Shown here: piece after piece, positions 38,548 to 46,417 of the stretch
Position numbering within the stretch: the first letter of the stretch is position 1
Layout: the number at the start of each line of letters is the position of its first letter
Assembly: GCA_018261655.1 (NCBI GenBank)
Contig: JAGTSG010000005.1
Coordinates: 1 to 49,588, forward strand
Source: Pseudomonadota bacterium
GTDB taxonomy: Bacteria; Pseudomonadota; Gammaproteobacteria; Steroidobacterales; Steroidobacteraceae
Reading direction: 5' to 3'
Length of the DNA: 49,588 nt
Notes under the pieces: generated by a model
What the model was told of the DNA's origin: nothing
The model's database searches: none
The model's input: the letters and a program-made list of their open reading frames with translations, nothing else
Translations under genes and position numbers: made by a program

Positions 38548-39633
38548 ATGCCACGCATTGACGCCTTCCTCAAGCTGGGCATGTCCCAGGGCTGCTCGGA
38601 TGTCCACCTCGCCGTCGGCGTGCCGCCGATGCTGCGCATGAACGGCGACCTGGTGCCGATCCGGTTCAGGGAGCTGGGCGGGCCCGAACTCGAGAGCTAT
38701 GTCACCGAGATCCTGACCCGGAACCACCAGGAGCGTTTCCGTGGCGGCGAGGACGTCGACTTCTCCTATGTCAGCGAGGACGGCGGCCGCTTCCGGGTGA
38801 ACGTGTTCCGCAAGGACAGCGGCGTGGGCGCGGTCTTCCGCGCGATCCCGAACGACATCCCGAGCATCGAGAGCCTGGCGCTGCCGCCCGTGGTGACCCG
38901 GCTGTGCGACCACCACCAGGGCATGATCCTGGTCACCGGCTCGACGGGCACCGGCAAGTCCACGACCCTCGCCGCGATGATCGACCTGCTGAACTCGACA
39001 CGCAGCCTCAACATCGTCAGCCTCGAGGACCCGATCGAGTTCGTGCATCGCAGCAAGCAGAGCCAGGTCGTCCAGCGCGAGCTCGGCACGCACCTGCCCT
39101 CGTTCGCCGAGGGCGTGCGCGCCGCCATGCGCGAGGATCCCGACGTGATCCTGGTGGGCGAGATGCGCGACGCGGAGACGATCTCCATGGCGATGACCGC
39201 TGCGGAGACCGGCCACCTCGTGCTGGGCACCCTGCACACCACCAGTGCCACGAAGACCATCGACCGCATCATCGACGCGCTGCCGATCGAGGAGCGCGAG
39301 CAGACCAAGAGCTTCCTGTCGCAGAGCCTGCTGGCCGTCATCACCCAGGCGCTGGTGAAGCGCCCCGAGGGCCGCGGCCGCAAGGCGGTCTGCGAGGTGA
39401 TGGTGATGAACCGCGCCATCGCCAAGCTGATCCAGACCGACCAGACGCACCAGATCCCCGCCCAGCTGCAGACCGGCAAGGACGTGGGGATGCAGCTCAT
39501 GGACCAGGCGCTGCTCGCCGCAGTGCTGGCGAAGGAGGTCGACCCCGACGACGCCTATGCGGCGGCCACGGACAAGAAGGCGCTGGCGAAGTACGTCATC
39601 GACCGCAGCCTGTTGCCACGGTTCGAGACCTGA
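38548..39633 (+). CDS. PilT-family type IV pilus ATPase, copy 1
   Basis: Pilus retraction ATPases form hexamers at the inner membrane and depolymerise the type IV pilus. This 361-residue member has the N-terminal PAS-like part with GCSDVHLAVGVPPMLRMNG, Walker A GSTGTGKST (131-139), the Asp box around SLEDPIEFVH, Walker B DPDVILVGEMRD (E205), and the His box TGHLVLGTLHTTSATKTIDR. It has a C-terminal extension ending in DRSLLPRFET. It could be PilT or the accessory PilU; the C-terminus lacks a clean AIRNLIRE-type motif (AIAKLIQTDQ instead), which points somewhat to PilU. Between the kinase and a second paralogue. Confidence 0.88.
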   Translation: MPRIDAFLKLGMSQGCSDVHLAVGVPPMLRMNGDLVPIRFRELGGPELESYVTEILTRNHQERFRGGEDVDFSYVSEDGGRFRVNVFRKDSGVGAVFRAIPNDIPSIESLALPPVVTRLCDHHQGMILVTGSTGTGKSTTLAAMIDLLNSTRSLNIVSLEDPIEFVHRSKQSQVVQRELGTHLPSFAEGVRAAMREDPDVILVGEMRDAETISMAMTAAETGHLVLGTLHTTSATKTIDRIIDALPIEEREQTKSFLSQSLLAVITQALVKRPEGRGRKAVCEVMVMNRAIAKLIQTDQTHQIPAQLQTGKDVGMQLMDQALLAAVLAKEVDPDDAYAAATDKKALAKYVIDRSLLPRFET

Positions 39634-39645
39634 GGACGCCGGACG

Positions 39646-40707
39646 GTGGCCCGCATAGACGAACTCCTCGAGGAGATCCTGAAGCGCAACGGCTCCGACC
39701 TGCACTTCATGGCCGGCGGCCCGCCCCGCATCCGCCAGTACGGCAGGCTGATGGTCCTGCGCGAGGAGAAGCTTGCGCCGGAACACGTCCGCGAGGCCCT
39801 GTACGAGATCATGCCGCGGGCCGCGATCGAGCGCTTCGAGTCCAAGGACGGCTGCGACTTCGCCTACAGCCTGGGCGCGCTGGCGAGGTTCCGCGTCAAC
39901 GCGCTGCGCCACCTCGACGGCATGGGCGCCGTGTTCCGCGCCATCCCGTCGAACGCGATGACGCTCGACCAGCTGAAGATGCCCGAGGCCGTCAGGAGCC
40001 TCTGCAAGGTCAGCAACGGGCTGATCCTGGTCACGGGCAAGACCGGCTCGGGCAAGTCGACGACGCTGGCCGCCATGATCGACGACCTGAACGTCCGCCT
40101 GAAGGGCCACATCCTCACCATCGAGGATCCCATCGAGTTCATCCACCCGCGCAAGAACTGCCTCATCAGCCAGCGCGAAGTCGGCGCGCACGCGCCTTCG
40201 TTCTCGGCCGCCCTGCACTCCGCCCTGCGCGAGGACCCGGACGTCATCCTCGTGGGCGAGCTCCGCGACCTCGAGACCATGAGCACGGCGATCACCGCCG
40301 CCGAGATGGGCATCCTGGTCATGGCAACCCTCCATACGAACGGCGCCGCGGCGGCGGTCGACCGGATGGTCAACGCCTTCCCGGCGGACAAGCAGGGACA
40401 CGTCCGCACCATGCTGTCCACGTCGCTGCGCGGAGTGATCTCGCAGCAGCTGATCCCGCAGAAGGGCGGCCGCGGCCGGGCCTGCGCGCTCGAGATCCTG
40501 ATCAACACCCCGGCCGTCTCGAACCTGATCCGGCAGGGCAAGATCGACCAGCTGGAGAACGCGATGCAGTCCGGCGCCGCCCAGGGCATGCGGACCATGG
40601 ACACGGCCATCCAGCAGCTGCTGGACAGCGGCGTCATCAGCGGCCAGTCGGCCTACGAGAAGGCCATCAACAAGTCGAAGTTCGAGCAGCTGAAGGACGA
40701 GGACTGA
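39646..40707 (+). CDS. PilT-family type IV pilus ATPase, copy 2
   Basis: This 353-residue paralogue aligns without gaps to copy 1 over residues 10-240: Walker A GKTGSGKST (131-139), TIEDPIEFIH, DPDVILVGELRD and a His box AEMGILVMATLHTNGAA in which the usual TGH is MGI. The C-terminal PAVSNLIRQGKIDQLENAMQSG is close to the PilT AIRNLIRE motif. GTG at 39646 has GAGGA upstream. Together with copy 1 it may form a PilT/PilU-like pair. The stop is followed by a palindrome and then metG. No pilin or other pil gene is in the window. Confidence 0.87.
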   Translation: MARIDELLEEILKRNGSDLHFMAGGPPRIRQYGRLMVLREEKLAPEHVREALYEIMPRAAIERFESKDGCDFAYSLGALARFRVNALRHLDGMGAVFRAIPSNAMTLDQLKMPEAVRSLCKVSNGLILVTGKTGSGKSTTLAAMIDDLNVRLKGHILTIEDPIEFIHPRKNCLISQREVGAHAPSFSAALHSALREDPDVILVGELRDLETMSTAITAAEMGILVMATLHTNGAAAAVDRMVNAFPADKQGHVRTMLSTSLRGVISQQLIPQKGGRGRACALEILINTPAVSNLIRQGKIDQLENAMQSGAAQGMRTMDTAIQQLLDSGVISGQSAYEKAINKSKFEQLKDED

Positions 40708-40717
40708 TCCGGAGGGG

Positions 40718-40761
40718 CCCGCTACCTGCCGGTCCCCGGCCCGGGACCGGTAGGTAGCGGG
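40718..40761. repeat. Long intergenic palindrome, element 2
   Basis: Two 19-nt arms, CCCGCTACCTGCCGGTCCC (40718-40736) and GGGACCGGTAGGTAGCGGG (40743-40761), are inverted with one mismatch around a 6-nt loop. It lies between the second pilT gene and metG. Sequence at its right end (GGTAGCGGGTGCCTCTTGC, 40753-40771) agrees at 15 of 19 positions with the right arm region of element 1 (GGTACCTGGTACCTCTCGC, 21613-21631), so both seem to belong to one repeat family. May act as a terminator for the pil operon. Confidence 0.78.
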
Positions 40762-40773
40762 TGCCTCTTGCGG

Positions 40774-40779
40774 CATAAT
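40774..40779 (+). promoter_or_regulatory. Possible -10 box for metG
   Basis: CATAAT in GCGGCATAATTAAAGG, 26 bp before the metG ATG and directly after the palindrome. No clear -35. The octamer GGCATAAT matches the candidate promoter of the kinase operon. Confidence 0.35.
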
Positions 40780-40805
40780 TAAAGGTTCACGAACGGAACC
40801 GGACC

Positions 40806-42812
40806 ATGCCGCGCAAGATCCTCGTCACCAGTGCCCTGCCCTACGCCAACGGCCCCACCCACCTCGGCGGCATGACCGAGATGGTGCAGACCGACATCTG
40901 GGTGCGCTTCCAGCGCATGCGCGGTCACCACTGCACGTACGTCTGCGCCGACGACACGCACGGCACCCCGATCATGCTGCAGGCCCGGTCCGAGGGAATC
41001 AGCCCCGAGCAGCTGATCGCGCGTGTCGGGGCGGAGCGCCGCCGGAGCTTTGCCGCGTTCCACGTCAGCTTCGACAACTACTACACGACGCACTCCCCGG
41101 AGAACCGCCACTACACCGAGCTCGTGTTCAGGGCCCTCGACGCGGCCGGACACATCGCCCGCCGGAAGGTCACCCAGGCCTACGACGAGCAGGCCGGGAT
41201 GTTCCTGCCGGACCGCTACGTCAAGGGCACCTGCCCGCGCTGCGGCACGCCGGACCAGTACGGCGACAGCTGCGAGGCCTGCGGCGCCACCTATGCCCCG
41301 TCCGAGCTCAGGGACCCCGTCTCGGTCCTGTCGGGCACGCGCCCGGTCGAGCGCGAGTCCGAGCATCTGTTCTTCCGGCTCGGCGACTTCGAGCCGATGC
41401 TGCGCGAGTGGACGCGCTCCGGGACGCTGCACGAGGCGGTGGCCAACAAGCTCGACGAGTGGTTCGAGGCTGGCCTCAAGGACTGGGACGTTTCGCGCGA
41501 CGCGCCGTACTTCGGCTTCGAGATACCCGGCGCGCCGGGCAAGTACTTCTACGTCTGGCTGGACGCGCCGATCGGCTACATGGCGAGCTTCGCCAACCTC
41601 TGCGCGCGCACCGGGCTCGACTTCGATGAGTACTGGCGCCCGGGTGGCGACACCGAGCTGCACCACTTCATCGGCAAGGACATCCTGTACTTCCACTCGC
41701 TGTTCTGGCCGGCGACCCTGGAAGGCGCGGGCTTCCGCAAGCCGACGGGCGTCCATGTCCACGGCTTCCTGACCGTCAACGGCCAGAAGATGTCGAAGTC
41801 CCGCGGCACGTTCATCACGGCGCAGCGCTACCTCGAGCACCTGCCGCCGGAGTACTTCCGCTACTTCATCGCCGCAAAGATCGGGCCGGGCGTCGACGAC
41901 ATCGACATGAACCTCGAGGAGTTCGCCACCCGGGTGAACGCCGAGATCGTCGGCAAGCTGGTCAACATCGCCAGCCGCTGCGCGCCCTTCATCGCCCGCG
42001 CGCACGGGGGGCGGCTGGCCACCGGGCTGCCCGAACCGGAGCTTTACGCCGAATTCTCGGCGGCCGGGGCGCGGATCGCCGCAATGTACGAGGCGCGCGA
42101 GTACTCCTCGGCGGTCCGCGAGATCATGGCGCTCGCCGACCGCGCCAACCAGTACATCGACCAGCGCAAGCCCTGGCTGCTCGCCAGGGACCCGGCGCGC
42201 GCGGGCGAGGTGCAGGCCGTTGCGACCCAGGGCCTCAACCTGTTCCGCGTCCTGATGGCCTGGCTCAAGCCCGTGATGCCGGAGATGGCGGCGCGCGCCG
42301 AGCGCTTCCTGGGCACCGGCGAGGCCTCCTGGACCTCGGTGGCGCAGCCCCTGCTCGGCACCGTGATCCAGCCCTACGAGCCGCTCGCGACGCGGGTGGA
42401 CCCGAAGCAGGTGAGCGCGCTGGTGGAGGCACTGGCCCCGGCCGCGCCCTCTCCTGCCCCTGCGCCGCAGGAGCCGCAGGTCGGGCCGGTGACCATCGAG
42501 GACTTCTCGCGCCTCGACCTGCGCGTCGCGCGCATCCTGGACGCGGAGACGGTGGAGGGAGCCGACAAGCTGCTCAAGCTGACGGTGGATGCGGGCCAGG
42601 GGGCGCGGACCGTGTTCGCGGGGATCCGCCAGGCCTATCGCGATCCCACGGTCCTGGTCGGGCGCCAGGTCGTGCTGCTTGCCAACCTCAAGCCCCGCAA
42701 GATGCGCTTCGGCGTGTCCGAGGGGATGGTGCTGGCGGCGGGCCCGGGCGGCGCCGAGATCTTCCTCGTCTCGCCGGACGCAGGCGCCGCGCCCGGCATG
42801 CAGGTCAAGTGA
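40806..42812 (+). CDS. metG: Methionyl-tRNA synthetase
   Basis: MetG charges initiator and elongator tRNA-Met. The 668-residue product has the catalytic domain, the zinc-knuckle (CPRCG and CEACG pairs), the KMSKS motif [12 protein letters not shown], the anticodon-binding helices and a C-terminal Trbp111-like tRNA-binding domain ([20 protein letters not shown]). The HIGH motif reads HLGG instead of HLGH in [17 protein letters not shown], so its last His is Gly. The rest matches dimeric MetRS from proteobacteria. Gene order metG-rnfB-nth is familiar from gammaproteobacteria. Confidence 0.96.
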   Translation: MPRKILVTSALPYANGPTHLGGMTEMVQTDIWVRFQRMRGHHCTYVCADDTHGTPIMLQARSEGISPEQLIARVGAERRRSFAAFHVSFDNYYTTHSPENRHYTELVFRALDAAGHIARRKVTQAYDEQAGMFLPDRYVKGTCPRCGTPDQYGDSCEACGATYAPSELRDPVSVLSGTRPVERESEHLFFRLGDFEPMLREWTRSGTLHEAVANKLDEWFEAGLKDWDVSRDAPYFGFEIPGAPGKYFYVWLDAPIGYMASFANLCARTGLDFDEYWRPGGDTELHHFIGKDILYFHSLFWPATLEGAGFRKPTGVHVHGFLTVNGQKMSKSRGTFITAQRYLEHLPPEYFRYFIAAKIGPGVDDIDMNLEEFATRVNAEIVGKLVNIASRCAPFIARAHGGRLATGLPEPELYAEFSAAGARIAAMYEAREYSSAVREIMALADRANQYIDQRKPWLLARDPARAGEVQAVATQGLNLFRVLMAWLKPVMPEMAARAERFLGTGEASWTSVAQPLLGTVIQPYEPLATRVDPKQVSALVEALAPAAPSPAPAPQEPQVGPVTIEDFSRLDLRVARILDAETVEGADKLLKLTVDAGQGARTVFAGIRQAYRDPTVLVGRQVVLLANLKPRKMRFGVSEGMVLAAGPGGAEIFLVSPDAGAAPGMQVK

Positions 42813-42842
42813 CGGCCGGTCCAGGGCCGCGCGACGCGTGAG

Positions 42843-43433
42843 ATGATGGCGGCATCTTCCGGCTCCCTCGCCGACCTGATCGACGCGGCGCTTCCACAGA
42901 CGCAGTGCGGGCGCTGCGGCTTCGAGGGCTGCCGCCCGTATGCCGAGTCGCTGGCGCGGGGAGAATCGCCGATCAACCGCTGCCCGCCCGGGGGACGCCC
43001 GGTCATCGAGCGCCTGTCCGCGCTGCTCGCCGTGCCGCAATTGCCGCTCGATACGTCCTGCGGCATCGAGCAGCCGCCGCGGGTCGCGCGTGTCGTCGAG
43101 GCCGACTGCATCGGCTGCGCAAAGTGCATCGATGCCTGCCCGACCGACGCCATCGTCGGCGCACGAAAGTGGATGCACACGGTCGTCCAGGCCGATTGCT
43201 CCGGCTGCGAGCTGTGCCTGCCCGCCTGCCCGGTCGACTGCATCGCGATGGACCCTGCGCCCGGGCTGCCGGCGGCGCCGCTCGACGGGCCTGCCCTCGA
43301 GCAGCGCGCCCGCCACTTCCGCCGCCTGCATGAGGGCCGCCTGCAGCGCCTCGCGCGCAACGAACGGCGCCGGCGCGAGGCCCTGCAGTCGCGGCTGGAT
43401 GCGGCGCACACGGGGGGAGGCGGCCCGGCATGA
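42843..43433 (+). CDS. rnfB: RnfB/RsxB-like ferredoxin, stand-alone and without membrane anchor
   Basis: The 196-residue protein has an N-terminal Fe-S domain ([17 protein letters not shown] with C22, C25, C30 and C47) and two ferredoxin 4Fe-4S motifs ([12 protein letters not shown] and [12 protein letters not shown]). This is the RnfB order. It lacks the N-terminal transmembrane helix of RsxB/RnfB and begins almost at the first Cys motif. The C-terminal 50 residues are Arg-rich ([18 protein letters not shown]). No other rnf gene is here. It overlaps nth by ATGA; Nth carries a 4Fe-4S cluster. Role: soluble electron carrier or Fe-S donor, not settled. Two adjacent ATGs are possible starts. Confidence 0.88.
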   Translation: MMAASSGSLADLIDAALPQTQCGRCGFEGCRPYAESLARGESPINRCPPGGRPVIERLSALLAVPQLPLDTSCGIEQPPRVARVVEADCIGCAKCIDACPTDAIVGARKWMHTVVQADCSGCELCLPACPVDCIAMDPAPGLPAAPLDGPALEQRARHFRRLHEGRLQRLARNERRRREALQSRLDAAHTGGGGPA

Positions 43434-44113
43434 ACGCGGAGAAGCGCCGCAGTATCTTCGAGCGGCTGCGCGCCGCCAATCCCCGGCCGACGACCGAACT
43501 CGAGTACCGCAGCCCGTTCGAGTTGCTGGTCGCCGTCATCCTCTCCGCGCAGGCCACCGACCGGAGCGTCAATCAGGCGACAGCGCGCCTGTTTCCCGTC
43601 GCCCGGACGCCGCAGGCCGTAGCCCGGCTCGGCGCTGAGGGGCTGGCGCCGTACATCCGCAGCATCGGACTGTGGTCCGCCAAGGCGAAGAACATCGCCG
43701 AAATGGCGCGGATCGTGGTCGAACGGCACGGCGGCGAAGTGCCGCGCAGCCGCGAGGAACTCGAGGCCTTGCCCGGCGTCGGCCGGAAGACGGCCAACGT
43801 CGTGCTCAACACCGCCTTCGGCCAGCCGACCATCGCCGTGGATACGCACATCTTCCGGGTTGCCAACCGGACCGGGATCGCGCCCGGGAAGGACGTCCGC
43901 GAGGTCGAGGATCGCCTCGTCCGGGTCACCGCAGCGGAATTCCACCGCGACGCCCACCATTGGCTGATCCTGCACGGCCGCTACGTCTGCAAGGCGCGCA
44001 AGCCTGACTGCCCGCGCTGCCCCATCGCGGACCTGTGCGAGTACCGCCACAAGACGCCCGCGGCCGGCGCGCCGGTGACCCGCGCCCGCACGGCGCGAGG
44101 CCGTCCTGCCTGA
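43430..44113 (+). CDS. nth: Endonuclease III
   Basis: Nth is a DNA glycosylase/AP lyase for oxidised pyrimidines. The 227-residue product has the helix-hairpin-helix [18 protein letters not shown] with catalytic K120 and the catalytic Asp D138 in [13 protein letters not shown], the same numbers as in E. coli. The C-terminal Fe-S cluster motif is C-x6-C-x2-C-x5-C in [21 protein letters not shown] 15-residue Arg/Ala-rich tail follows. The start overlaps the rnfB stop. Confidence 0.96.
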   Translation: MNAEKRRSIFERLRAANPRPTTELEYRSPFELLVAVILSAQATDRSVNQATARLFPVARTPQAVARLGAEGLAPYIRSIGLWSAKAKNIAEMARIVVERHGGEVPRSREELEALPGVGRKTANVVLNTAFGQPTIAVDTHIFRVANRTGIAPGKDVREVEDRLVRVTAAEFHRDAHHWLILHGRYVCKARKPDCPRCPIADLCEYRHKTPAAGAPVTRARTARGRPA

Positions 44114-44120
44114 GCTGCGC

Positions 44121-44213
44121 ATGCTCACCGGCCACGACCGCGAGGCGCTGCGTTCGGTCTGGCGCGAGGCCTGGCGCCGGCACCGCGCCCGGCGACGACG
44201 GGCAAACCGGTAA
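44121..44213 (+). pseudogene. Possible 5' remnant of a DUF1841 gene (30 codons)
   Basis: A short frame, ATG at 44121 to TAA at 44213, encodes 30 residues. [18 protein letters not shown] resembles the N-terminus of DUF1841 proteins, which begin with SRE-type, then an aromatic-rich helix, then WRKHR, and are about 140 residues. DUF1841 genes lie next to nth in many proteobacteria, as I recall. Here the frame ends in an Arg-rich run and nothing of the rest of the domain follows before the MNIO gene. Reading: a truncated remnant; alternatively a genuine micropeptide. The similarity is by eye only. Confidence 0.4.
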
Positions 44214-44248
44214 TATTCCTGCCGGCCGGCCGGTCTGATCGAGCAAGC

Positions 44249-45127
44249 ATGAACACCCAGCCAGTCAGGCATCGTTTCACGGCGCGCTACCCGGTGGCCG
44301 GCGCGGGCCTCGGGTTCAGGCGGGCCCTGCTCGCCGAACTCGAGACGGCTGGCGCCGACGGCATCGACTTCTTCGAGCTCGCGCCCGAGAACTGGATCGG
44401 CGTCGGCGGGCCGCTGGGCATGCGGCTGCGACGGTTCACCGAGCGCCACCCGTTCGTCGCGCACGGCCTTTCGTTGTCGCTGGGTGGCCCCGGACCGCTG
44501 GACCAAGGGCTGCTCGCGGACATCAAGCGGTTCCTCGACGAGCACGGCATTCGTGCTTACACCGAGCACCTGAGCTACTGCACCGACGAGGGCCATCTCT
44601 ACGACCTGATGCCAATCCCGTTCACCGGCGAGGCGGTGCGTCACGTCGCGGAACGGATCCGCCGCGTCCAGGACGTCCTCGAGCGGCCGATCGCGATCGA
44701 GAACGTGTCGTACTACGCAGCGCCCGGCGCGGAGATGCCGGAGATCGACTTCGTCACGGCCGTGCTCGAGGAGGCCGACTGCGGCCTGCTGCTCGACGTG
44801 AACAACATCTACGTCAACGCCGTCAACCACCGCTACGACCCGGTGCAGTTCCTGCATTCGCTGCCCGCACGGCGCGTCTGGTACGTTCACACCGCCGGGC
44901 ATTACGTCGAAGCGCCGGACCTGCGCGTGGACACCCACGGCGCCGCCGTCTGCGAGGACGTCTGGTCGCTGCTGGACGCGGCGTACTCACACTGCGGCCC
45001 GGTCCCTACCCTGCTCGAGCGCGACTTCAACTTCCCGCCGCTCGGCGCATTGGTGGAGGAGGTCGCGCGGGTCCGCGACCTCCAGGCGGCGCACGCTGAC
45101 GCTGCCCGCCGCGCGGGCGGCGCCTGA
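44249..45127 (+). CDS. MNIO family protein (DUF692, multinuclear non-heme iron oxygenase)
   Basis: MNIO enzymes (MbnB, TglH, BufB/HvfB) modify Cys residues of ribosomal peptides using two or three iron ions in a TIM barrel. The 292-residue protein keeps the likely metal ligands: [12 protein letters not shown] (His), AYTEHLSY (Glu, His), IAIENVSYY (Glu), [15 protein letters not shown] (Asp/Asn), [14 protein letters not shown] and LLERDFN (Glu). PENWIG early in the protein is typical. No signal peptide. It is followed 3 nt later by a DUF2063 gene, the usual partner. No precursor peptide gene precedes it. Name left blank as the substrate is unknown. Confidence 0.92.
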   Translation: MNTQPVRHRFTARYPVAGAGLGFRRALLAELETAGADGIDFFELAPENWIGVGGPLGMRLRRFTERHPFVAHGLSLSLGGPGPLDQGLLADIKRFLDEHGIRAYTEHLSYCTDEGHLYDLMPIPFTGEAVRHVAERIRRVQDVLERPIAIENVSYYAAPGAEMPEIDFVTAVLEEADCGLLLDVNNIYVNAVNHRYDPVQFLHSLPARRVWYVHTAGHYVEAPDLRVDTHGAAVCEDVWSLLDAAYSHCGPVPTLLERDFNFPPLGALVEEVARVRDLQAAHADAARRAGGA

Positions 45128-45130
45128 CAC

Positions 45131-45898
45131 GTGGACCTCACGCGGCTGCAGAAGGCCTTCGCGGCCCACCTCCGGGATCCAGACGCGGCTCCCGCTCCCG
45201 AGGGCATCGAGGACCGCCGGATGGCGGTCTACCGGGAGCTCTTTTTCAACAACGTCCGCGACCTGCTCGCGGGCACGTTCCCGGTCAGCCACTCGATCCT
45301 CGGCGCCGGCCGCTGGTCGCGCCTCGTGCGCCGCTTCTATCGCGAGCACAAGGCGCACACCCCCTACTTCCTCGAGCTGCCGCGCGAGTTCGTGGAGTGG
45401 CTCGGCGCCCGCCGACCGCTGCAAGAGGACGAGCCCGCGTTCCTCGCCGAGCTGGCGCACTATGAGTGGGTAGAGCTCGCCCTGTCGATTGCCGAGGGCG
45501 AGTTGCCGGCGGAGGCCGTGGATCCGGACGGGGACCTGCTCGTGGGACGCCCGGTCCTGTCACCGCTGGCCTGGCCCCTGGCCTACCGCTGGCCCGTCCA
45601 CCAGCTCTCCGGCGAGTTCCAGCCGGTCGGGCCACCCCCGTCGCCGACCTTCATCGTGGTGCACCGCGCCGCGGACGGGCGCGTCGGCTTCCTGCAGGTC
45701 GATGCCCCGACGGCGCGGCTGCTCGAGCTCATGGAGGCCGGGGAGACCCTGAGCGGGGCCGCCCTGCTGTCGCGGGTCGCCGCCGAATTCGGCGGCAACG
45801 ACCCGGACACGCTCGTGGCGCGGGGACGCGGCATGCTCGCGACCCTGCGCGAGCGCGAGATCATCATCGGGACCGCCAGGCGCCCGGAGGGCGGCTGA
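45131..45898 (+). CDS. DUF2063 (BufC/HvfC-type) MNIO partner protein
   Basis: The 255-residue protein has the DUF2063 N-terminal domain: [35 protein letters not shown], and [11 protein letters not shown] second domain ([32 protein letters not shown]) is winged-helix-like. In bufferin and Hvf systems this protein presents the precursor peptide to the MNIO. GTG at 45131, 3 nt after the previous stop. A DoxX gene follows 2 nt on. So this is a clear MNIO-type module. Confidence 0.9.
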   Translation: MDLTRLQKAFAAHLRDPDAAPAPEGIEDRRMAVYRELFFNNVRDLLAGTFPVSHSILGAGRWSRLVRRFYREHKAHTPYFLELPREFVEWLGARRPLQEDEPAFLAELAHYEWVELALSIAEGELPAEAVDPDGDLLVGRPVLSPLAWPLAYRWPVHQLSGEFQPVGPPPSPTFIVVHRAADGRVGFLQVDAPTARLLELMEAGETLSGAALLSRVAAEFGGNDPDTLVARGRGMLATLREREIIIGTARRPEGG

Positions 45899-45900
45899 TC

Positions 45901-46404
45901 ATGCGGGCTTTCGTCGACTTCACGCTCCGGACCCACGCGTTGCTCGACCGCATCGGGGCGTGGCTACCCCAGCTCGCGCTGCGCGCCATCGTCGGCTGGG
46001 AATTCTTCGAGTCGGGACTCGTGAAACTCCGGGGCGAGAACTGGTTCGCGTCGATCCAGAACGACTTCCCGTTCCCGTTCGACTTTGTCCCGGTCGGGAT
46101 CAGCTGGTTCGTGGCGACGTGGACCGAGCTGATCGGCGGGTTCGCGATCTGGCTCGGGCTGATGACGCGCTTCTGGTCCGCGAGCCTCGTCGTCCTGACG
46201 CTGGTCGCGATCGCCGCCGTGCACTGGCCGGCCGAGTGGCACAGCCTGGGAGAGCTCTGGCGCGGCTACGCGATCTCGGACCACGGCTTCGGCAACTTCA
46301 AGCTGCCGCTGATCCTGCTGGTGATGCTGCTGCCCCTGGTCTTCGGCGGCGCCGGCAAGGCCAGCGGGGATCACCTGCTGCGACTGTACGTCACCCGCCG
46401 CTGA
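45901..46404 (+). CDS. DoxX family membrane protein
   Basis: The 167-residue protein has four hydrophobic helices and DoxX features ([20 protein letters not shown], then [21 protein letters not shown]-like [10 protein letters not shown]). DoxX family genes commonly accompany MNIO/DUF2063 genes in bufferin/Hvf-type clusters, where the function is unknown. ATG at 45901 is 2 nt after the DUF2063 stop; the open frame upstream is that gene in another frame. Convergent with lpdA (13-bp gap). Confidence 0.9.
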   Translation: MRAFVDFTLRTHALLDRIGAWLPQLALRAIVGWEFFESGLVKLRGENWFASIQNDFPFPFDFVPVGISWFVATWTELIGGFAIWLGLMTRFWSASLVVLTLVAIAAVHWPAEWHSLGELWRGYAISDHGFGNFKLPLILLVMLLPLVFGGAGKASGDHLLRLYVTRR

Positions 46405-46417
46405 GGCACGCGCGCCA

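Noticed and set aside
36016-40776. A minus-strand open frame of over 1,500 codons opposite the kinase and pilT genes
   Set aside because: It is the mirror of strongly coding plus-strand genes in GC-rich DNA; its translation is Arg/Asp/Val-rich and matches no family.
44218-44236. GCCGGCCGGCCGGTC run before the MNIO gene as a regulatory repeat
   Set aside because: Simple GC-rich palindromic words of this kind are frequent in this DNA; nothing marks it as an operator.
43926-44246. Minus-strand Cys-containing 106-codon frame as a possible MNIO precursor
   Set aside because: Most of it is the shadow of nth; it has no signal peptide and faces away from the MNIO genes.
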